From: Tenericutes bacterium HGW-Tenericutes-2
Lineage (GTDB): Bacteria > Bacillota_I > Bacilli_A > Acholeplasmatales > Acholeplasmataceae
Reading direction: 5' to 3'
DNA length: 64,000 nucleotides
Assembly: GCA_002839095.1 (NCBI GenBank)
Contig: PGXL01000001.1
Location: forward strand, 1-64,000
Positions within the stretch are counted from its first letter, which is position 1, and each line of letters begins with the position of its first letter. The notes beneath the pieces are model-generated. The model made no database searches. It had not been told where the DNA came from and saw only the letters and a list, made by a program, of their open reading frames with translations. This document shows, piece by piece, positions 10,033 to 20,686 of this stretch. The translations under genes were made by a program, and so were the position numbers.

Positions 10033-10062
10033 ATTATACCTTTTTTGAATAGTTTTGTTCAA
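10033..10062 (-). promoter_or_regulatory. Promoter of ABC unit 2
   Basis: TTGAAC (10057-10062), 18 bases, TATAAT (10033-10038), about 30 bases upstream of the ATG of the 705-residue subunit. It makes the second unit independent of the first. Confidence 0.7.
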
Positions 10063-10088
10063 TTCTTTCGAGTCGTATCACTAAAATA

Positions 10089-10121
10089 ATCAAAAAGGTC
10101 TAGCTTTTTAAGCTAAACCTC
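10089..10121 (-). terminator. Terminator of ABC unit 1
   Basis: AGGTTTAGCTT-AAA-AAGCTAGACCT (one G-U pair), then TTTTTGATTATTTT on the minus strand. It separates the two ABC units. Confidence 0.85.
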
Positions 10122-10134
10122 AAATGAATAGGCT

Positions 10135-12594
10135 CTAAATATCGTAATCGGAAAGTATTTGTGCTGGTGATTTGGATAATAACCTTGATATAGGGATTAG
10201 ACCTACGAGACCAATTGAATAAATAATTACTACTCCAATGAGGACTCCTTCAAATGATATTAAGAAATAATTAGCACTTCCTATTAACACATTTTGAATC
10301 TCTTTAATCAAGAGTGTTGCGATTAGGTAAAGAGTCAAGCTTGAAAATGTCATTGTAATCAATATCTCGACAAGATATTGCTTAACGATGTCAAATTTCT
10401 TAACCCCTAATGCTCGATAAACGCTAATTTCATAAATCTTCGATGTCATTGAAGCCTTAAGCATAAAGTAAACACATGCAATCGATAAAATGACCAATAA
10501 AATACCTAAAATAATGAATGATTGTAGACCTAGAAGAAAAACTTTTCCTTCATTTGCTGCAATTTGATATGGCCAATCGATTTGTGCAGTTGAGAATAAT
10601 GCATCGATAGCAATCATTGTTCTCTCTGGATTTCTAGATGAAATAGTCACATTTCTTTGATTTGTTGTGTATTGGAAAAGCCTTAATGAAAGATCCTCTG
10701 CTGGTAATAAGATAGTTTGTGAAAAATTCTTTTCTCCTACATATTCATAATATCCAGAAGCATAAACTTGGTAATCAACCTGATATTGTTCTCCACTTTC
10801 GAAATCCCAATCCTCTAAATCTGTATAAAAACCTAAAAATTCCTTAGGAATTAATACTTCATATCGACCTAAGTTAGAATCATAATTGCGTGGTAATCTA
10901 CCTGTGAAAATAAAATCTGGATCATCAACAAACATTTCATAGGAAAGCATTCTTCGATCATCATTTGAACCTAAGAATACCATCGCTTCTCTAGCTGCAT
11001 AAACTCTTTTTGCACCACTATTGACTACAGCAGTTATAACAAATGGTTGCTCTGGTAAATATAGATTAACCACTTCTCTGCCAATAATCATTTCGTAATC
11101 CCAAATACCTGCAGTCTTTAACTGACTGAGGCTTTCTGTATAATCCTCTAGTATTAAGCTATAATCAATTGCAATTTCATACTTATTTTCTGGTAATCTA
11201 CCATATAGCAAATGATTACTTGCTAAATGGTCATGAATACCTAAATCTGCATTGATGTATATTGCGTTTTCACCTAGTAAGTTCGGTGTATTGAATATAA
11301 TTCTTGATCGTCTGTAAATATTGATGTAGAAGGAATCATCTCCTGCTTCTTTCACTGCCTGTAATAGTCGATAGTTAGCACCACTTGATGCAATATATCT
11401 AACATTGATTAGGTTTTCTTGATCACTTACATACATGACGCGCTCAGATTTTACATTCGTTAAAAAAGGAATACCTACTGCTATAACAAAGCCCATTAAC
11501 GCAAAAACGAAAAACATCATTTTTGATTTTTTAGATAGATTAAAGAGTGATAGAAAAGAATTCTTAATGGCCTTTCCTAAAGAAAGGAAAGATCGGTTAC
11601 GCTTTCTATTCTCATCATGAGATAGAATCGATAGATCAAATTCTGAGCCTTTATGGCTCATTTTTACATCACTGGAAAACTGTTCTTTATTGAGCTGAAT
11701 CGTACGATCCTGATTCAGAATCTTGTAGTTTTTAATCGATCCACTGACATCAAGATAAAGTGTTTTATTTCTAACAATCATCGTGATTTTATAGGGAACC
11801 TTTGGTTCATCATCATCACTAAAGAGCTCAACATTCCATTTATTTTCTTTAATCCTCGCATCATCATTTAAATCCTTTAGATAGATGGTGTTATCATCAA
11901 CAAAGTTGTAGTTTGTCTTTTCATTTATGTAATCATTAATGACGATTCCGTCTTTAACTTCAATTATGCGATCTGCATAATGCTTAACTAAGTGCTTTTC
12001 ATGTGATACTAAAATAACGAGCTTATCCTCTGCTATTTTTTGAATAATATTCATCACTTCATACGTGTTTTTAGAATCTAGGTTTCCGGTAGGTTCATCT
12101 GCTAAAATAACCTTTGGATTCTTAACGATTGCTCTAGCGATAGCAACTCTTTGTTGCTGTCCACCAGATAGCTGTGTCGAAAGTCTTCCTCTGAAATTAA
12201 GCATACCCACTGCATCTAGTGTATAAAATACACGTTTCTCAATTTCCTTTTCGTCCTGATATCCAAGAATACGCAAAGACATAGCTACATTCTCATAAAC
12301 AGTTAATTTAGGAATTAAATGATAATTTTGAAAAATATATCCGATATCCTTACTTCTTACATTCCCCCAAGCCTTTTCAGATGTAAGCTTGATGTTTTTT
12401 TCAAACATTTCAATGCTTCCTTCATCTGCAGTTTCTAAGCCTCCAAGAATGTTTAAAAACGTTGTCTTACCGGAACCAGAATGGCCAAGCAAAACAACCA
12501 ACCCTTTTTCAGGGAAGTCGATAGATAAATCTTTAATAACTTTAATTCGATTGTTTTTCCCGAAGGATTTATTTAAATGGTTGACTTTGATCAT
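10135..12594 (-). CDS. ABC exporter, fused ATPase-FtsX permease, large subunit (unit 1)
   Basis: 819 residues with the same plan as 5427-7883. The ATPase is residues 1-225 (Walker [26 protein letters not shown]-loop VSHEKH). A charged linker, one helix near 360-378, a large extracytoplasmic domain and three C-terminal helices follow. The paralogues stay alignable along the whole length, including the extracytoplasmic domain (for example [11 protein letters not shown] against [11 protein letters not shown]), so they arose by duplication of the pair. Its start lies three bases after the 706-residue partner. The substrate is unknown. Divergence in the linker and ectodomain may mean different cargo, which is inference. 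Confidence 0.85.
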   Translation of the reverse strand: MIKVNHLNKSFGKNNRIKVIKDLSIDFPEKGLVVLLGHSGSGKTTFLNILGGLETADEGSIEMFEKNIKLTSEKAWGNVRSKDIGYIFQNYHLIPKLTVYENVAMSLRILGYQDEKEIEKRVFYTLDAVGMLNFRGRLSTQLSGGQQQRVAIARAIVKNPKVILADEPTGNLDSKNTYEVMNIIQKIAEDKLVILVSHEKHLVKHYADRIIEVKDGIVINDYINEKTNYNFVDDNTIYLKDLNDDARIKENKWNVELFSDDDEPKVPYKITMIVRNKTLYLDVSGSIKNYKILNQDRTIQLNKEQFSSDVKMSHKGSEFDLSILSHDENRKRNRSFLSLGKAIKNSFLSLFNLSKKSKMMFFVFALMGFVIAVGIPFLTNVKSERVMYVSDQENLINVRYIASSGANYRLLQAVKEAGDDSFYINIYRRSRIIFNTPNLLGENAIYINADLGIHDHLASNHLLYGRLPENKYEIAIDYSLILEDYTESLSQLKTAGIWDYEMIIGREVVNLYLPEQPFVITAVVNSGAKRVYAAREAMVFLGSNDDRRMLSYEMFVDDPDFIFTGRLPRNYDSNLGRYEVLIPKEFLGFYTDLEDWDFESGEQYQVDYQVYASGYYEYVGEKNFSQTILLPAEDLSLRLFQYTTNQRNVTISSRNPERTMIAIDALFSTAQIDWPYQIAANEGKVFLLGLQSFIILGILLVILSIACVYFMLKASMTSKIYEISVYRALGVKKFDIVKQYLVEILITMTFSSLTLYLIATLLIKEIQNVLIGSANYFLISFEGVLIGVVIIYSIGLVGLIPISRLLSKSPAQILSDYDI

Positions 12595-12597
12595 TAT

Positions 12598-14718
12598 CTA
12601 CACCTCCGTACTGCTTCTCAAGGTATCAATAACTGATATCTCGAAAATCATTCGATTAAATTTAACTGGTGTACTTATTGTCATAAAGCTGAAGATTAAG
12701 AATACAACCAATATATCCAAAATAGATATGAACTTCATTATTGCTTCAACCTTATCGCTAACAAGCACTAAAATCAATACAACGATAAATGTAATTGCAG
12801 TACCTATAATAATTTGTATAACTTGTTCTAATACGACAAGAAAGGATAGAAATCTTTGATTTGCTCCAACGGATCTAAAAATAGCAAAATCCTTACGTCT
12901 TGTAGCGACCATATTTTTAAACACAAATCTAAGCAGTGTGAACATAAACATAGCAACAAACAATATTGAAAGATAAGATGCTACTCTGAGTATGATACCA
13001 AAAGATGATGCCCCAGAATTTGGTGTGAGTATATTGTAGTATACGATATATTCACTTTGATCAATAAGCTTCATCAATCTAGTTCCATCATATTGATCAT
13101 ATACGTTTAAAACGATTTTATAACGATAAGAAGGATCTGTAAAATGCTCTACAAATTCGTCATAGGTATCACTATTGACATATAATGTTCTTTCTCTTTC
13201 GGTGTAAGCATAAGTCGTTTCTAAGGATACATTCAATTCGAGTCCATAGCCTGTTTCCATCACTATAGGTGTGGGTCTCTCTCCAGGTAGAGCATAATAA
13301 ACTGTAGCGAAAGCTTTACCTTCTAATAAATTAAGATCTTTATAAATCATGCGATAATTGGTAACTAAAACATTTGAATTCACATTGTCGGTAATGGTTA
13401 AACCTACGGTTTGGACAATCGATTTAAATATCATTTCCTTATTGCTAAAGAAATCGGGGTGAAAGTAAACAGCACCACTAACCTTGGATGTAATTCCAAC
13501 GATTTGATACACAAATTCTTCGTTATTCGATGTTTTTAATGTGACTGGTTGGTTGATATCAACACCGAGGAAAATGACTAAATCAGCTGAAATAACAACC
13601 TCAGATTCATTCGCTGGAAATCTACCCTTAGATAAATCACTACGCTTTAAAACTTCAATTCTCTCTGAAAAAATAAGTTCTCTATCGATGACTGAAAATA
13701 AGGTGCTAATCGATTCATAATCATTAACTGCTTGAACATATTTTTTAGTTTTAAAGGAATCAATTTCATCTTGAGTAAAGGGCTCATTATTTAACTTTTG
13801 AATAACGAGTTGATGTTCACTTGCTCGAATAGGCTGAGGTGTAATCTGATTTTGATAGGCAAGTGAAGATACAGTTCCATAGATCAAAAAGACTAAAAAG
13901 ACAAATACAAATTGTAATAGCATAAAGAAGACAAAGCGTTTTGGGGTTGCGAAAATATTGCGTAGTGCAATACCAACAGAAGTCCAAAAATAGACTTGTT
14001 TAATTTTCGTTTCTAATTGTTCTTCAATAAGTATTTGCTTTGGTTCTAAATCGATATCCTCGATAATTTCACCATCACTCATTTTAATTCTTCTTGTGAC
14101 ATATTTTTCAACTTCTTCATAGTTGTGTGTCACGATAATCACGAGTTTATCCTGGCTTATTTCATATAAAAGCTTTAATATGTCTTCTGATGTCTTACTA
14201 TCTAGATTACCTGTTGGTTCATCACATAAAATAGCTGGACAATCCTTAGCTAACGCTCTAGCAATAACTGTTCTTTGTTTTTCACCACCAGACAGCTTAC
14301 TTGCACGATGATGCAGACGACTTGTTAAACCAACCTTCTCGATTAACTCAAGTGCACGCTCAATTCTCGTTTCCTTATCATAGCCTTGAAATTCCAATGC
14401 CAAAAGAACGTTTTGATAAACTGTATAGGAATCAATAATATTGTAGTTTTGAAAAACAAATCCTACATACTGAGCTCGATAGCTTTCCCATTCAGCAACC
14501 GTATAATGTGATGTTGGTTTCCCGTATAGAAAAAATTCACCTTCCTCGAAGGTATCTAGTCCACTTAAAATATTTAAGAGCGTAGATTTTCCCGAACCAC
14601 TTTCACCTGTGATTGCTACAAACTCACCAATTTTAAATTCTAAATTGATTTTTCTAATCCCTACTGCAATTAAATCATTAGATTTGTAATATTTTGTTAT
14701 CTGATCTAACTTTATCAT
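12598..14718 (-). CDS. ABC exporter, fused ATPase-FtsX permease, small subunit (unit 1)
   Basis: 706 residues. The N-terminal ATPase has Walker A GESGSGKST, LSGGEKQR, AILCDEP and H-loop VTHNY. One helix near 262-283, an ectodomain and three C-terminal FtsX-type helices follow. The start ATG has AGGTGAT at 5-6 bases. This is the first gene after frr on the minus strand, but it is separated from it by a terminator and has a good promoter of its own, so the unit looks inserted into the ribosomal/lipid gene neighbourhood. It pairs with the 819-residue subunit. Function is unknown beyond export-type MacB/FtsX ABC transport. Confidence 0.85.
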   Translation of the reverse strand: MIKLDQITKYYKSNDLIAVGIRKINLEFKIGEFVAITGESGSGKSTLLNILSGLDTFEEGEFFLYGKPTSHYTVAEWESYRAQYVGFVFQNYNIIDSYTVYQNVLLALEFQGYDKETRIERALELIEKVGLTSRLHHRASKLSGGEKQRTVIARALAKDCPAILCDEPTGNLDSKTSEDILKLLYEISQDKLVIIVTHNYEEVEKYVTRRIKMSDGEIIEDIDLEPKQILIEEQLETKIKQVYFWTSVGIALRNIFATPKRFVFFMLLQFVFVFLVFLIYGTVSSLAYQNQITPQPIRASEHQLVIQKLNNEPFTQDEIDSFKTKKYVQAVNDYESISTLFSVIDRELIFSERIEVLKRSDLSKGRFPANESEVVISADLVIFLGVDINQPVTLKTSNNEEFVYQIVGITSKVSGAVYFHPDFFSNKEMIFKSIVQTVGLTITDNVNSNVLVTNYRMIYKDLNLLEGKAFATVYYALPGERPTPIVMETGYGLELNVSLETTYAYTERERTLYVNSDTYDEFVEHFTDPSYRYKIVLNVYDQYDGTRLMKLIDQSEYIVYYNILTPNSGASSFGIILRVASYLSILFVAMFMFTLLRFVFKNMVATRRKDFAIFRSVGANQRFLSFLVVLEQVIQIIIGTAITFIVVLILVLVSDKVEAIMKFISILDILVVFLIFSFMTISTPVKFNRMIFEISVIDTLRSSTEV

Positions 14719-14745
14719 GTTATCACCTACCTATGTATTTAACAT

Positions 14746-14774
14746 ATTATACTATTTTATTATCTACTAATCAA
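14746..14774 (-). promoter_or_regulatory. Promoter of ABC unit 1
   Basis: TTGATT (14769-14774), 17 bases, TATAAT (14746-14751). It is close to consensus and sits between the frr terminator and the ATG at 14718. Confidence 0.8.
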
Positions 14775-14793
14775 AGGTTTTTTTAAAATTATT

Positions 14794-14822
14794 ATAAAAA
14801 AACCCCCTTTTTTCAAAAGGAG
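14794..14822 (-). terminator. Terminator after frr
   Basis: CTCCTTTT pairs with AAAAGGGG across a short GAA loop (one wobble pair), followed by seven T on the minus strand. It ends the rpsB-tsf-pyrH-frr transcript. Confidence 0.8.
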
Positions 14823-14848
14823 TATGATTTATTCTTCTATTTACAGCC

Positions 14849-15406
14849 TTAAATCTTTAGTAATTCCTCTGATTTAACCTTAACTTCTTCATCCACCTTT
14901 TTAACGAATTTATCAGTATATTCTTGGATATCGGCTAGATATCCCTTTTCATCATCCTCTGATAATCCTAATTTTTTGATGTGGTCGTTTCCATCACGAC
15001 GAACGTTTCTTACACCAACCTTAGCGTGTTCACCCATTCTTTCAATATCTTTAATGAGTTCTCTACGTCTAGTTTCAGTGAGTTGTGGTAAAAATAGTCT
15101 AATTCCTGTTCCATCGTTTTGTGGATTGAGACCTAGGTCAGATGCATAAATAGCATGTTCAATAGATTTCAATGTTGATTTATCGAATGGTTTAATAAAC
15201 AGTTGATTTCCTTCAACTGCAGTAATCGATGAAATCTGTTTAAGTGGTGTATCAACACCATAATATTCTACATGGATTTTATCAAGCAATGCTGGATTCG
15301 CTCTGCCTGTTCTTACTCCAGCAAATTCACGCTTTAAGACCTCAAGGGTCTTTGTCATATGATCTTCAATTTCCATTAAAATCATATCTGCTTGTTCATT
15401 CGTCAT
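14849..15406 (-). CDS. frr: Ribosome recycling factor
   Basis: Splits post-termination ribosomes together with EF-G. 185 residues, the standard length. Recognisable segments are the N-terminal VRTGRANPALLDKI, then PLKQISSITAVEGN and LFLPQLTETRRREL, with the C-terminal three-helix bundle. GGGAGGA precedes the ATG by 7 bases. It lies four bases after pyrH, as in most Firmicutes, and closes the translation operon with a strong terminator. Neighbouring uppS has been displaced by about 9 kb of ABC genes. Confidence 0.97.
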   Translation of the reverse strand: MTNEQADMILMEIEDHMTKTLEVLKREFAGVRTGRANPALLDKIHVEYYGVDTPLKQISSITAVEGNQLFIKPFDKSTLKSIEHAIYASDLGLNPQNDGTGIRLFLPQLTETRRRELIKDIERMGEHAKVGVRNVRRDGNDHIKKLGLSEDDEKGYLADIQEYTDKFVKKVDEEVKVKSEELLKI

Positions 15407-15410
15407 TTGA

Positions 15411-17029
<1,619 letters not shown>

Positions 17030-17080
17030 ATTAAAAATTCCTCCTATTTTTTGATGTTATTTTTATATTTTTTTACAAAT

Positions 17081-17105
17081 AAAGGGGATTATTTTTATCC
17101 CCTTT
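17081..17105 (-). terminator. Hairpin between rpsB and tsf (attenuator-like)
   Basis: AAAGGGGAT pairs with ATCCCCTTT around a 7-base loop, followed on the minus strand only by TTTATTTG. It could be a partial terminator setting the S2:EF-Ts ratio or an RNA-processing/stability hairpin. The T-run is too broken to call it a full terminator. Confidence 0.5.
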
Positions 17106-17112
17106 TTAGCAT

Positions 17113-18075
17113 TTATTTTAAGACGTCAATGAGTTCTGCTTTTTTAAGGGATGAAGTTCCAGTAATCCCACGTTCTTTAGCAAGGTTACGTAGTTCAGCA
17201 ACTGTCATTGCTTCTAAATTAATTGTTTCAGTTACTTTTTCTGAAGCGACTTCTTCTTGAACAACTTCCTCAACAACTGCTTCTTGAACTTTAGGTTCAG
17301 CAGGTGTTTCTACTACTGTTTCTCTAGCTTGTTCTCTTGGCTTGTATGCCTGTCTTTCTCTCTTAGGAGCAGCAGATGTGATTGGTTCGTCTTCGAACTT
17401 CTCAACAACACCACCTTGAGCTTCAATAACAGCATTACCCATTACCCAAGTGATTAGTTTTACAGCACGAATTGCATCATCATTCGCTGGAATGATATGG
17501 TCAACGTCATCTGGATCGCAGTTTGTATCTACGATACCAAATACTGCAATACCTAATTTACGTGCTTCAAGAATTGCATTGCTTTCTTTTCTTGGATCAA
17601 CGATGAAGATTGCTTCTGGAACTTTCTTCATTTCCTTGATACCACCTAAGAACTTTTCAAGACGTTCGCGTTCATGCTTTAATTGAAGAACTTCTTTCTT
17701 AGGAAGTTTTTCAAATACTCCGTCAGCTTCCATTTTGTGTAGATCTTGTAGTCTCTTAATTCTGCGACGAATTGTCTTGAAGTTAGTTAATGTTCCACCT
17801 AACCATCTTTGGTCAACATAAAACTGACCAGTACGGATAGCTTCTTCTTTAACTGCTTCTTGAGCTTGCTTCTTTGTACCGATAAATAGTACCTTACCGC
17901 CATCTTGCACGATGTTAAATAGTGCTTGATAAGCCTTTTCGATTTCTTCAGCTGTCTTTTTTAAGTCAATGATATAAATACCATTTCTAGACGTGAAGAT
18001 GTATGGTGCCATTTTAGGATTCCAACGACGCGTTGCGTGGCCGAAATGTACACCAGACTCCAATAATTGTTTCAT
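17113..18075 (-). CDS. rpsB: 30S ribosomal protein S2 with C-terminal Rho-N/SAP-like extension
   Basis: An essential small-subunit protein. Residues 1-225 are canonical S2, from [22 protein letters not shown] through [19 protein letters not shown] and [19 protein letters not shown]. At 320 residues it is about 70-90 longer than usual. The extension has a low-complexity Glu/Val/Pro-rich linker (about 240-285) and a final 34-residue unit beginning [17 protein letters not shown] and ending KKAELIDVL, which resembles the Rho N-terminal/SAP helix-extended-loop-helix fold. The start is fixed by an in-frame TGA nine codons upstream with no intervening start codon. The Shine-Dalgarno is weak (AGAAGA). 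Confidence 0.95.
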   Translation of the reverse strand: MKQLLESGVHFGHATRRWNPKMAPYIFTSRNGIYIIDLKKTAEEIEKAYQALFNIVQDGGKVLFIGTKKQAQEAVKEEAIRTGQFYVDQRWLGGTLTNFKTIRRRIKRLQDLHKMEADGVFEKLPKKEVLQLKHERERLEKFLGGIKEMKKVPEAIFIVDPRKESNAILEARKLGIAVFGIVDTNCDPDDVDHIIPANDDAIRAVKLITWVMGNAVIEAQGGVVEKFEDEPITSAAPKRERQAYKPREQARETVVETPAEPKVQEAVVEEVVQEEVASEKVTETINLEAMTVAELRNLAKERGITGTSSLKKAELIDVLK

Positions 18076-18167
18076 TGATTTTCGTTGTTTTCTTCTGTAT
18101 CACTTCAAGCGACCCACCCGAAGGCACTAGGATCTCCAAACATGACACATGCTTATTTTCATAGCCT
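18076..18167 (-). promoter_or_regulatory. Structured rpsB leader (putative S2 autoregulatory leader)
   Basis: About 90 bases of untranslated RNA between the promoter and rpsB. GUGUCA can pair with UGAUAC to close a region holding a UUCG-capped stem (GUGCC-UUCG-GGU) and GGGUCGCUUGAAGUG. The compact fold just before a weak ribosome site suggests feedback control by S2, as known for other r-protein operons. Family assignment is tentative. Confidence 0.5.
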
Positions 18168-18172
18168 GTATA

Positions 18173-18201
18173 AATATAACATATTTAAGTGCCATTTGCA
18201 A
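18173..18201 (-). promoter_or_regulatory. Promoter of rpsB-tsf-pyrH-frr
   Basis: TTGCAA (18196-18201), 17 bases, TATATT (18173-18178). The predicted start near 18166 gives a leader of about 90 bases. Confidence 0.65.
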
Positions 18202-18207
18202 GATAAA

Positions 18208-18248
18208 ACCACCATTTTACCTCTAAAAAGAATGTAAACAATGGTGGT
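18208..18248 (-). terminator. Terminator of the zinc-ribbon gene cluster
   Basis: ACCACCATT (18240-18248 on the complement) pairs with AATGGTGGT (18208-18216) over a 23-base loop, followed by TTTTATCTT on the minus strand. It lies just upstream of the rpsB promoter. Confidence 0.75.
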
Positions 18249-18285
18249 CTTTCTATTTATTCACTTATTTTTTTTAATGTTTTTT

Positions 18286-18633
18286 TTAAATCAGCATGCT
18301 CATATTTCCAAAGTGAAGTGCAAAGCCACCAAATATTAGAAAGAAAACGATCATAAAGATAAAATAGATAACAAAGAATCCAGCATATACAATCACTGAA
18401 ATTAGAGCACCTTTACCAGCAGACTTTGCTGCTTTCGGTCTTTCATCCATCCAAATCAAGTATAGAATAAGCCCAACGATTGGGACGAAGAATCCTAAAA
18501 CTGCATACCCTACTGTCGATTCACTTTCATCATAAACTTTCTTTACAGTTCTATTTGGAAGTGCTTTTCCACAAGATAAACAAATATCTTGATCTTCATT
18601 GACTTCCTTACCGCATGTTGTACAAAAAGGCAT
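18286..18633 (-). CDS. Zinc-ribbon membrane protein, paralogue 3 of 3
   Basis: 115 residues. The N-terminal zinc ribbon has two CxxC knuckles (FCTTCGKE and CLSCGKAL), then a short linker and a hydrophobic block with GYAVLGFFVPIVGLILYLIW, followed by DERPKAAKSAGKGALI and a second long helix. This is the zinc_ribbon_2 plus two-helix plan common in Firmicutes. The conserved FFxPxVGLILxLIW segment is shared with the next two genes. Function is unknown. The topology suggests a small cytoplasmic zinc domain tethered to the membrane. ATG is preceded by GGGGGG at 7-8 bases. It is last in a tandem trio that probably arose by duplication. Confidence 0.75.
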   Translation of the reverse strand: MPFCTTCGKEVNEDQDICLSCGKALPNRTVKKVYDESESTVGYAVLGFFVPIVGLILYLIWMDERPKAAKSAGKGALISVIVYAGFFVIYFIFMIVFFLIFGGFALHFGNMSMLI

Positions 18634-18651
18634 GTGAATACCCCCCTTTTT

Positions 18652-18960
18652 TTAATACATCATTAATCCTGACAGGCTTAATAAAATAACAAATAGGATG
18701 TAACTAACGATACCGACGATAAACCCAATCAGTGCACCCTTACCAGCTGATAATGACGCTCTTGGTCTTTCATCCTTCCAAATTAAATATAAAATTAATC
18801 CAACGATTGGAACGAAGAATCCTAAAACTGCATAGCCTGTTGTAGAGCCTTCTTCTTGAACAGCTTTCTTTGAACCACCTAATTTAAGACTTTTACCACA
18901 TGATAAACAAACATCTTGGTCATCTCTAACTTGAGTACCACAATTTGGACAATAAGCCAT
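18652..18960 (-). CDS. Zinc-ribbon membrane protein, paralogue 2 of 3
   Basis: 102 residues. It begins MAYCPNCGTQVRDDQDVCLSC (two CxxC pairs), followed by a linker, then GYAVLGFFVPIVGLILYLIW, a polar KDERPRASLSAGKGAL loop and a final helix. A strong GGGAGG stands before the ATG. It lies 18 bases upstream of paralogue 3 and 15 bases after paralogue 1. Nearly identical blocks in paralogues 2 and 3 point to recent duplication. Zinc binding is inferred from the four cysteines; no partner is known. Confidence 0.75.
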   Translation of the reverse strand: MAYCPNCGTQVRDDQDVCLSCGKSLKLGGSKKAVQEEGSTTGYAVLGFFVPIVGLILYLIWKDERPRASLSAGKGALIGFIVGIVSYILFVILLSLSGLMMY

Positions 18961-18975
18961 TTTTATTTCCTCCCT

Positions 18976-19242
18976 TTATAAAGCTGATAAAACAATAATA
19001 TTTAAAATAAACCCAATCAGTGCACCAATACCTGAAGCCTTAGATGCCGCTGGTTTTGAATCTCTCCAAATTAGAAAAAGGATAAGACCGACTAAAGGTA
19101 TAAAAAAGCCTAAAATCCCCCAACCAATTTGACTTCCATCTTCAACAACAACCTTCTTTGGTTCCTTTAAATCCGTACCACAAGCAAGACAAACATCTTG
19201 GTCATCTCTTACAGATTCCCCACAATTCGGACAATATGCCAT
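18976..19242 (-). CDS. Zinc-ribbon membrane protein, paralogue 1 of 3
   Basis: I place the start at the ATG encoding MAYCPNCGES (88 residues). An in-frame ATG at 19287 exists, but a TATAAT (19288-19293) abuts it, so a transcript would begin downstream of that codon. GGGGG lies about 8 bases before the chosen ATG. The protein has CPNC and CLAC knuckles, then GWGILGFFIPLVGLILFLIW, RDSKPAASKASGIGALIG and a last helix. It is the shortest of the three and opens the cluster. Function is unknown. Confidence 0.7.
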   Translation of the reverse strand: MAYCPNCGESVRDDQDVCLACGTDLKEPKKVVVEDGSQIGWGILGFFIPLVGLILFLIWRDSKPAASKASGIGALIGFILNIIVLSAL

Positions 19243-19287
19243 TTTTGAAGCCCCCATATCTTTTTCTTTTAATTGTAACATAGACAT

Positions 19288-19293
19288 ATTATA
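19288..19293 (-). promoter_or_regulatory. Likely -10 element for the zinc-ribbon cluster
   Basis: Perfect TATAAT just after the dut stop codon, with no clear -35 at 17 bases. It decides the start of the first zinc-ribbon gene, because the in-frame ATG at 19287 would lie before the transcription start. Confidence 0.45.
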
Positions 19294-19304
19294 AAAAACA
19301 ATGT

Positions 19305-19748
19305 CTAATGACCACTTGATCCAAATCCACCTAAACGTGTGATGTTTTCTGTCTCATCATCTGTCGTTTTTTGATATTGTAGAAATATGCCTTGAGCGAT
19401 TCGTTCACCTTTTTGAATTTGAACAGGTTCGTTTCGCATGTTAACTAAAGGCACCATGATATGACCTTCATTATCTGAATTATTATAGTAGTCGGCATCG
19501 ATTACACCAACACTGTTACTCATCATAAGTCCTCTTTTAATTGCTAATGATGATCTTGGAAACACAAATAAAGCCTCATTTTTAGGCATTAAAACCTTAA
19601 GACCTGTTGGAATTAATTTGATTTCCTGTGGCATGATGGTTACATCTTCGATTGAAGATAGATCATATCCCGCAGACCCTTCAGTAGCTCTTTTAGGAAT
19701 GATTGGATTCATCGCTTTAAATTTATTAATGATTTCAAATTTTCTCAT
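19305..19748 (-). CDS. dut: dUTP diphosphatase
   Basis: Hydrolyses dUTP to dUMP, keeping uracil out of DNA and supplying thymidylate synthesis. 147 residues with the five trimeric dUTPase motifs: AGYDLSS, PRSSLAIKRGL, GVIDADYYNN, RIAQGIFLQ and the C-terminal RLGGFGSSGH. In motif 5 the usual RGxxGFGS becomes RLGGFGSS. It lies 11 bases after xerC and is likely cotranscribed with trmFO-xerC. ung, which removes misincorporated uracil, is a few kilobases upstream. Confidence 0.95.
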   Translation of the reverse strand: MRKFEIINKFKAMNPIIPKRATEGSAGYDLSSIEDVTIMPQEIKLIPTGLKVLMPKNEALFVFPRSSLAIKRGLMMSNSVGVIDADYYNNSDNEGHIMVPLVNMRNEPVQIQKGERIAQGIFLQYQKTTDDETENITRLGGFGSSGH

Positions 19749-19759
19749 GGCAATTCTCC

Positions 19760-20686
19760 TTATGTTTTTTGATTATTTTCTTTTTTCATCATTCTTGGAT
19801 GCGTTGATTTGTATTTCTCTTTTAAGGTTTCTGAGGAAACATGTGTATAAATTTGTGTACTCTTCAAATGCTCATGTCCTAACAATTCTTGAACTACTCT
19901 TAAATCTGCACCATGATTGAGTAACGTTGTAGCAAACGCATGTCTAAGCATATGTGGGTGTATTTTAAAGGTTTCACCAGAGTTTTTAATAATTTGCTTT
20001 AAGATGAGCTGCAATCCCCGTACAGTGAGTGGTGTTCCTTTATAATTAAGAAATACTTCAAGTATGGATACATTCGGTCCTTTGGATAATAGAATCGGTC
20101 TAATATAGGTTAGATAATGCTTAATATCGTTGATAATATTTTCATGCAAGGGTACATAACGATCCTTTGAACCCTTCCCATGGATTAAGATTTGCTCTCT
20201 ATCCAATTGAATATCCTTAATTGTTATGGATGTGATCTCACTTGCACGAAGACCGCATGAAAATAAGAGATCCAGTATTAAATAATTTCTAAATCCTAAT
20301 GGTTTAAATCGATCGATGGATTGAAATAGCATTTCAATTTCGTCATCATTGATAATTTGAGGTAGCTTTCTTGGCACCTTTGGTGTTTCAAGTGTTGTAA
20401 ATATATTAATATCTATTTTTTTATTTTTAATAAGAAAATCGTAAAATGTACGAAGGGATGATATTTTTCTTGCTATCGATTTCTTTGTATACGCTTTGCT
20501 ATCTAAAAAAGCTAGATAATGTCTACCCAGTCTTTCTCTTTTTACATCCAAAAGACCATCAGCAAGCTCTTCTCTCTTAATGAAGTCTTCAAAATCTTTG
20601 ATATCCTTCATATAGCTTGTAATGGTATTTCCAGCATAGTTTTTTTCGATTAACAAATAGTTTTTGAAATCTAGAGCAACATCCAA
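19760..20686 (-). CDS. xerC: Tyrosine recombinase XerC
   Basis: A site-specific recombinase resolving chromosome dimers at dif. 308 residues. The N-terminal SAM-like DNA-binding domain covers 1-90. The catalytic domain has Arg in SCGLRASEI, Lys in HGKGSKDRYVPL, HPHMLRHAFATTLLNHGAD (His, Arg) and the nucleophile Tyr in STQIYTHVS after LGHEHL. The start is TTG, immediately after the trmFO stop, with GGAGG 8 bases upstream inside trmFO. Next to trmFO, this matches the gid-xerC order of Firmicutes, which supports a housekeeping Xer rather than a phage integrase. Confidence 0.9.
   Translation of the reverse strand: MDVALDFKNYLLIEKNYAGNTITSYMKDIKDFEDFIKREELADGLLDVKRERLGRHYLAFLDSKAYTKKSIARKISSLRTFYDFLIKNKKIDINIFTTLETPKVPRKLPQIINDDEIEMLFQSIDRFKPLGFRNYLILDLLFSCGLRASEITSITIKDIQLDREQILIHGKGSKDRYVPLHENIINDIKHYLTYIRPILLSKGPNVSILEVFLNYKGTPLTVRGLQLILKQIIKNSGETFKIHPHMLRHAFATTLLNHGADLRVVQELLGHEHLKSTQIYTHVSSETLKEKYKSTHPRMMKKENNQKT

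Noticed and set aside
5427-14718. Recently mobile ABC island
   Set aside because: No transposase, terminal repeats or attachment site are seen. Duplication within the chromosome is enough to explain the pairs.
19760-20686. Tyrosine recombinase as a phage or island integrase
   Set aside because: It sits next to trmFO in the standard Firmicutes order, and no attachment repeats, tRNA gene or phage genes are nearby.
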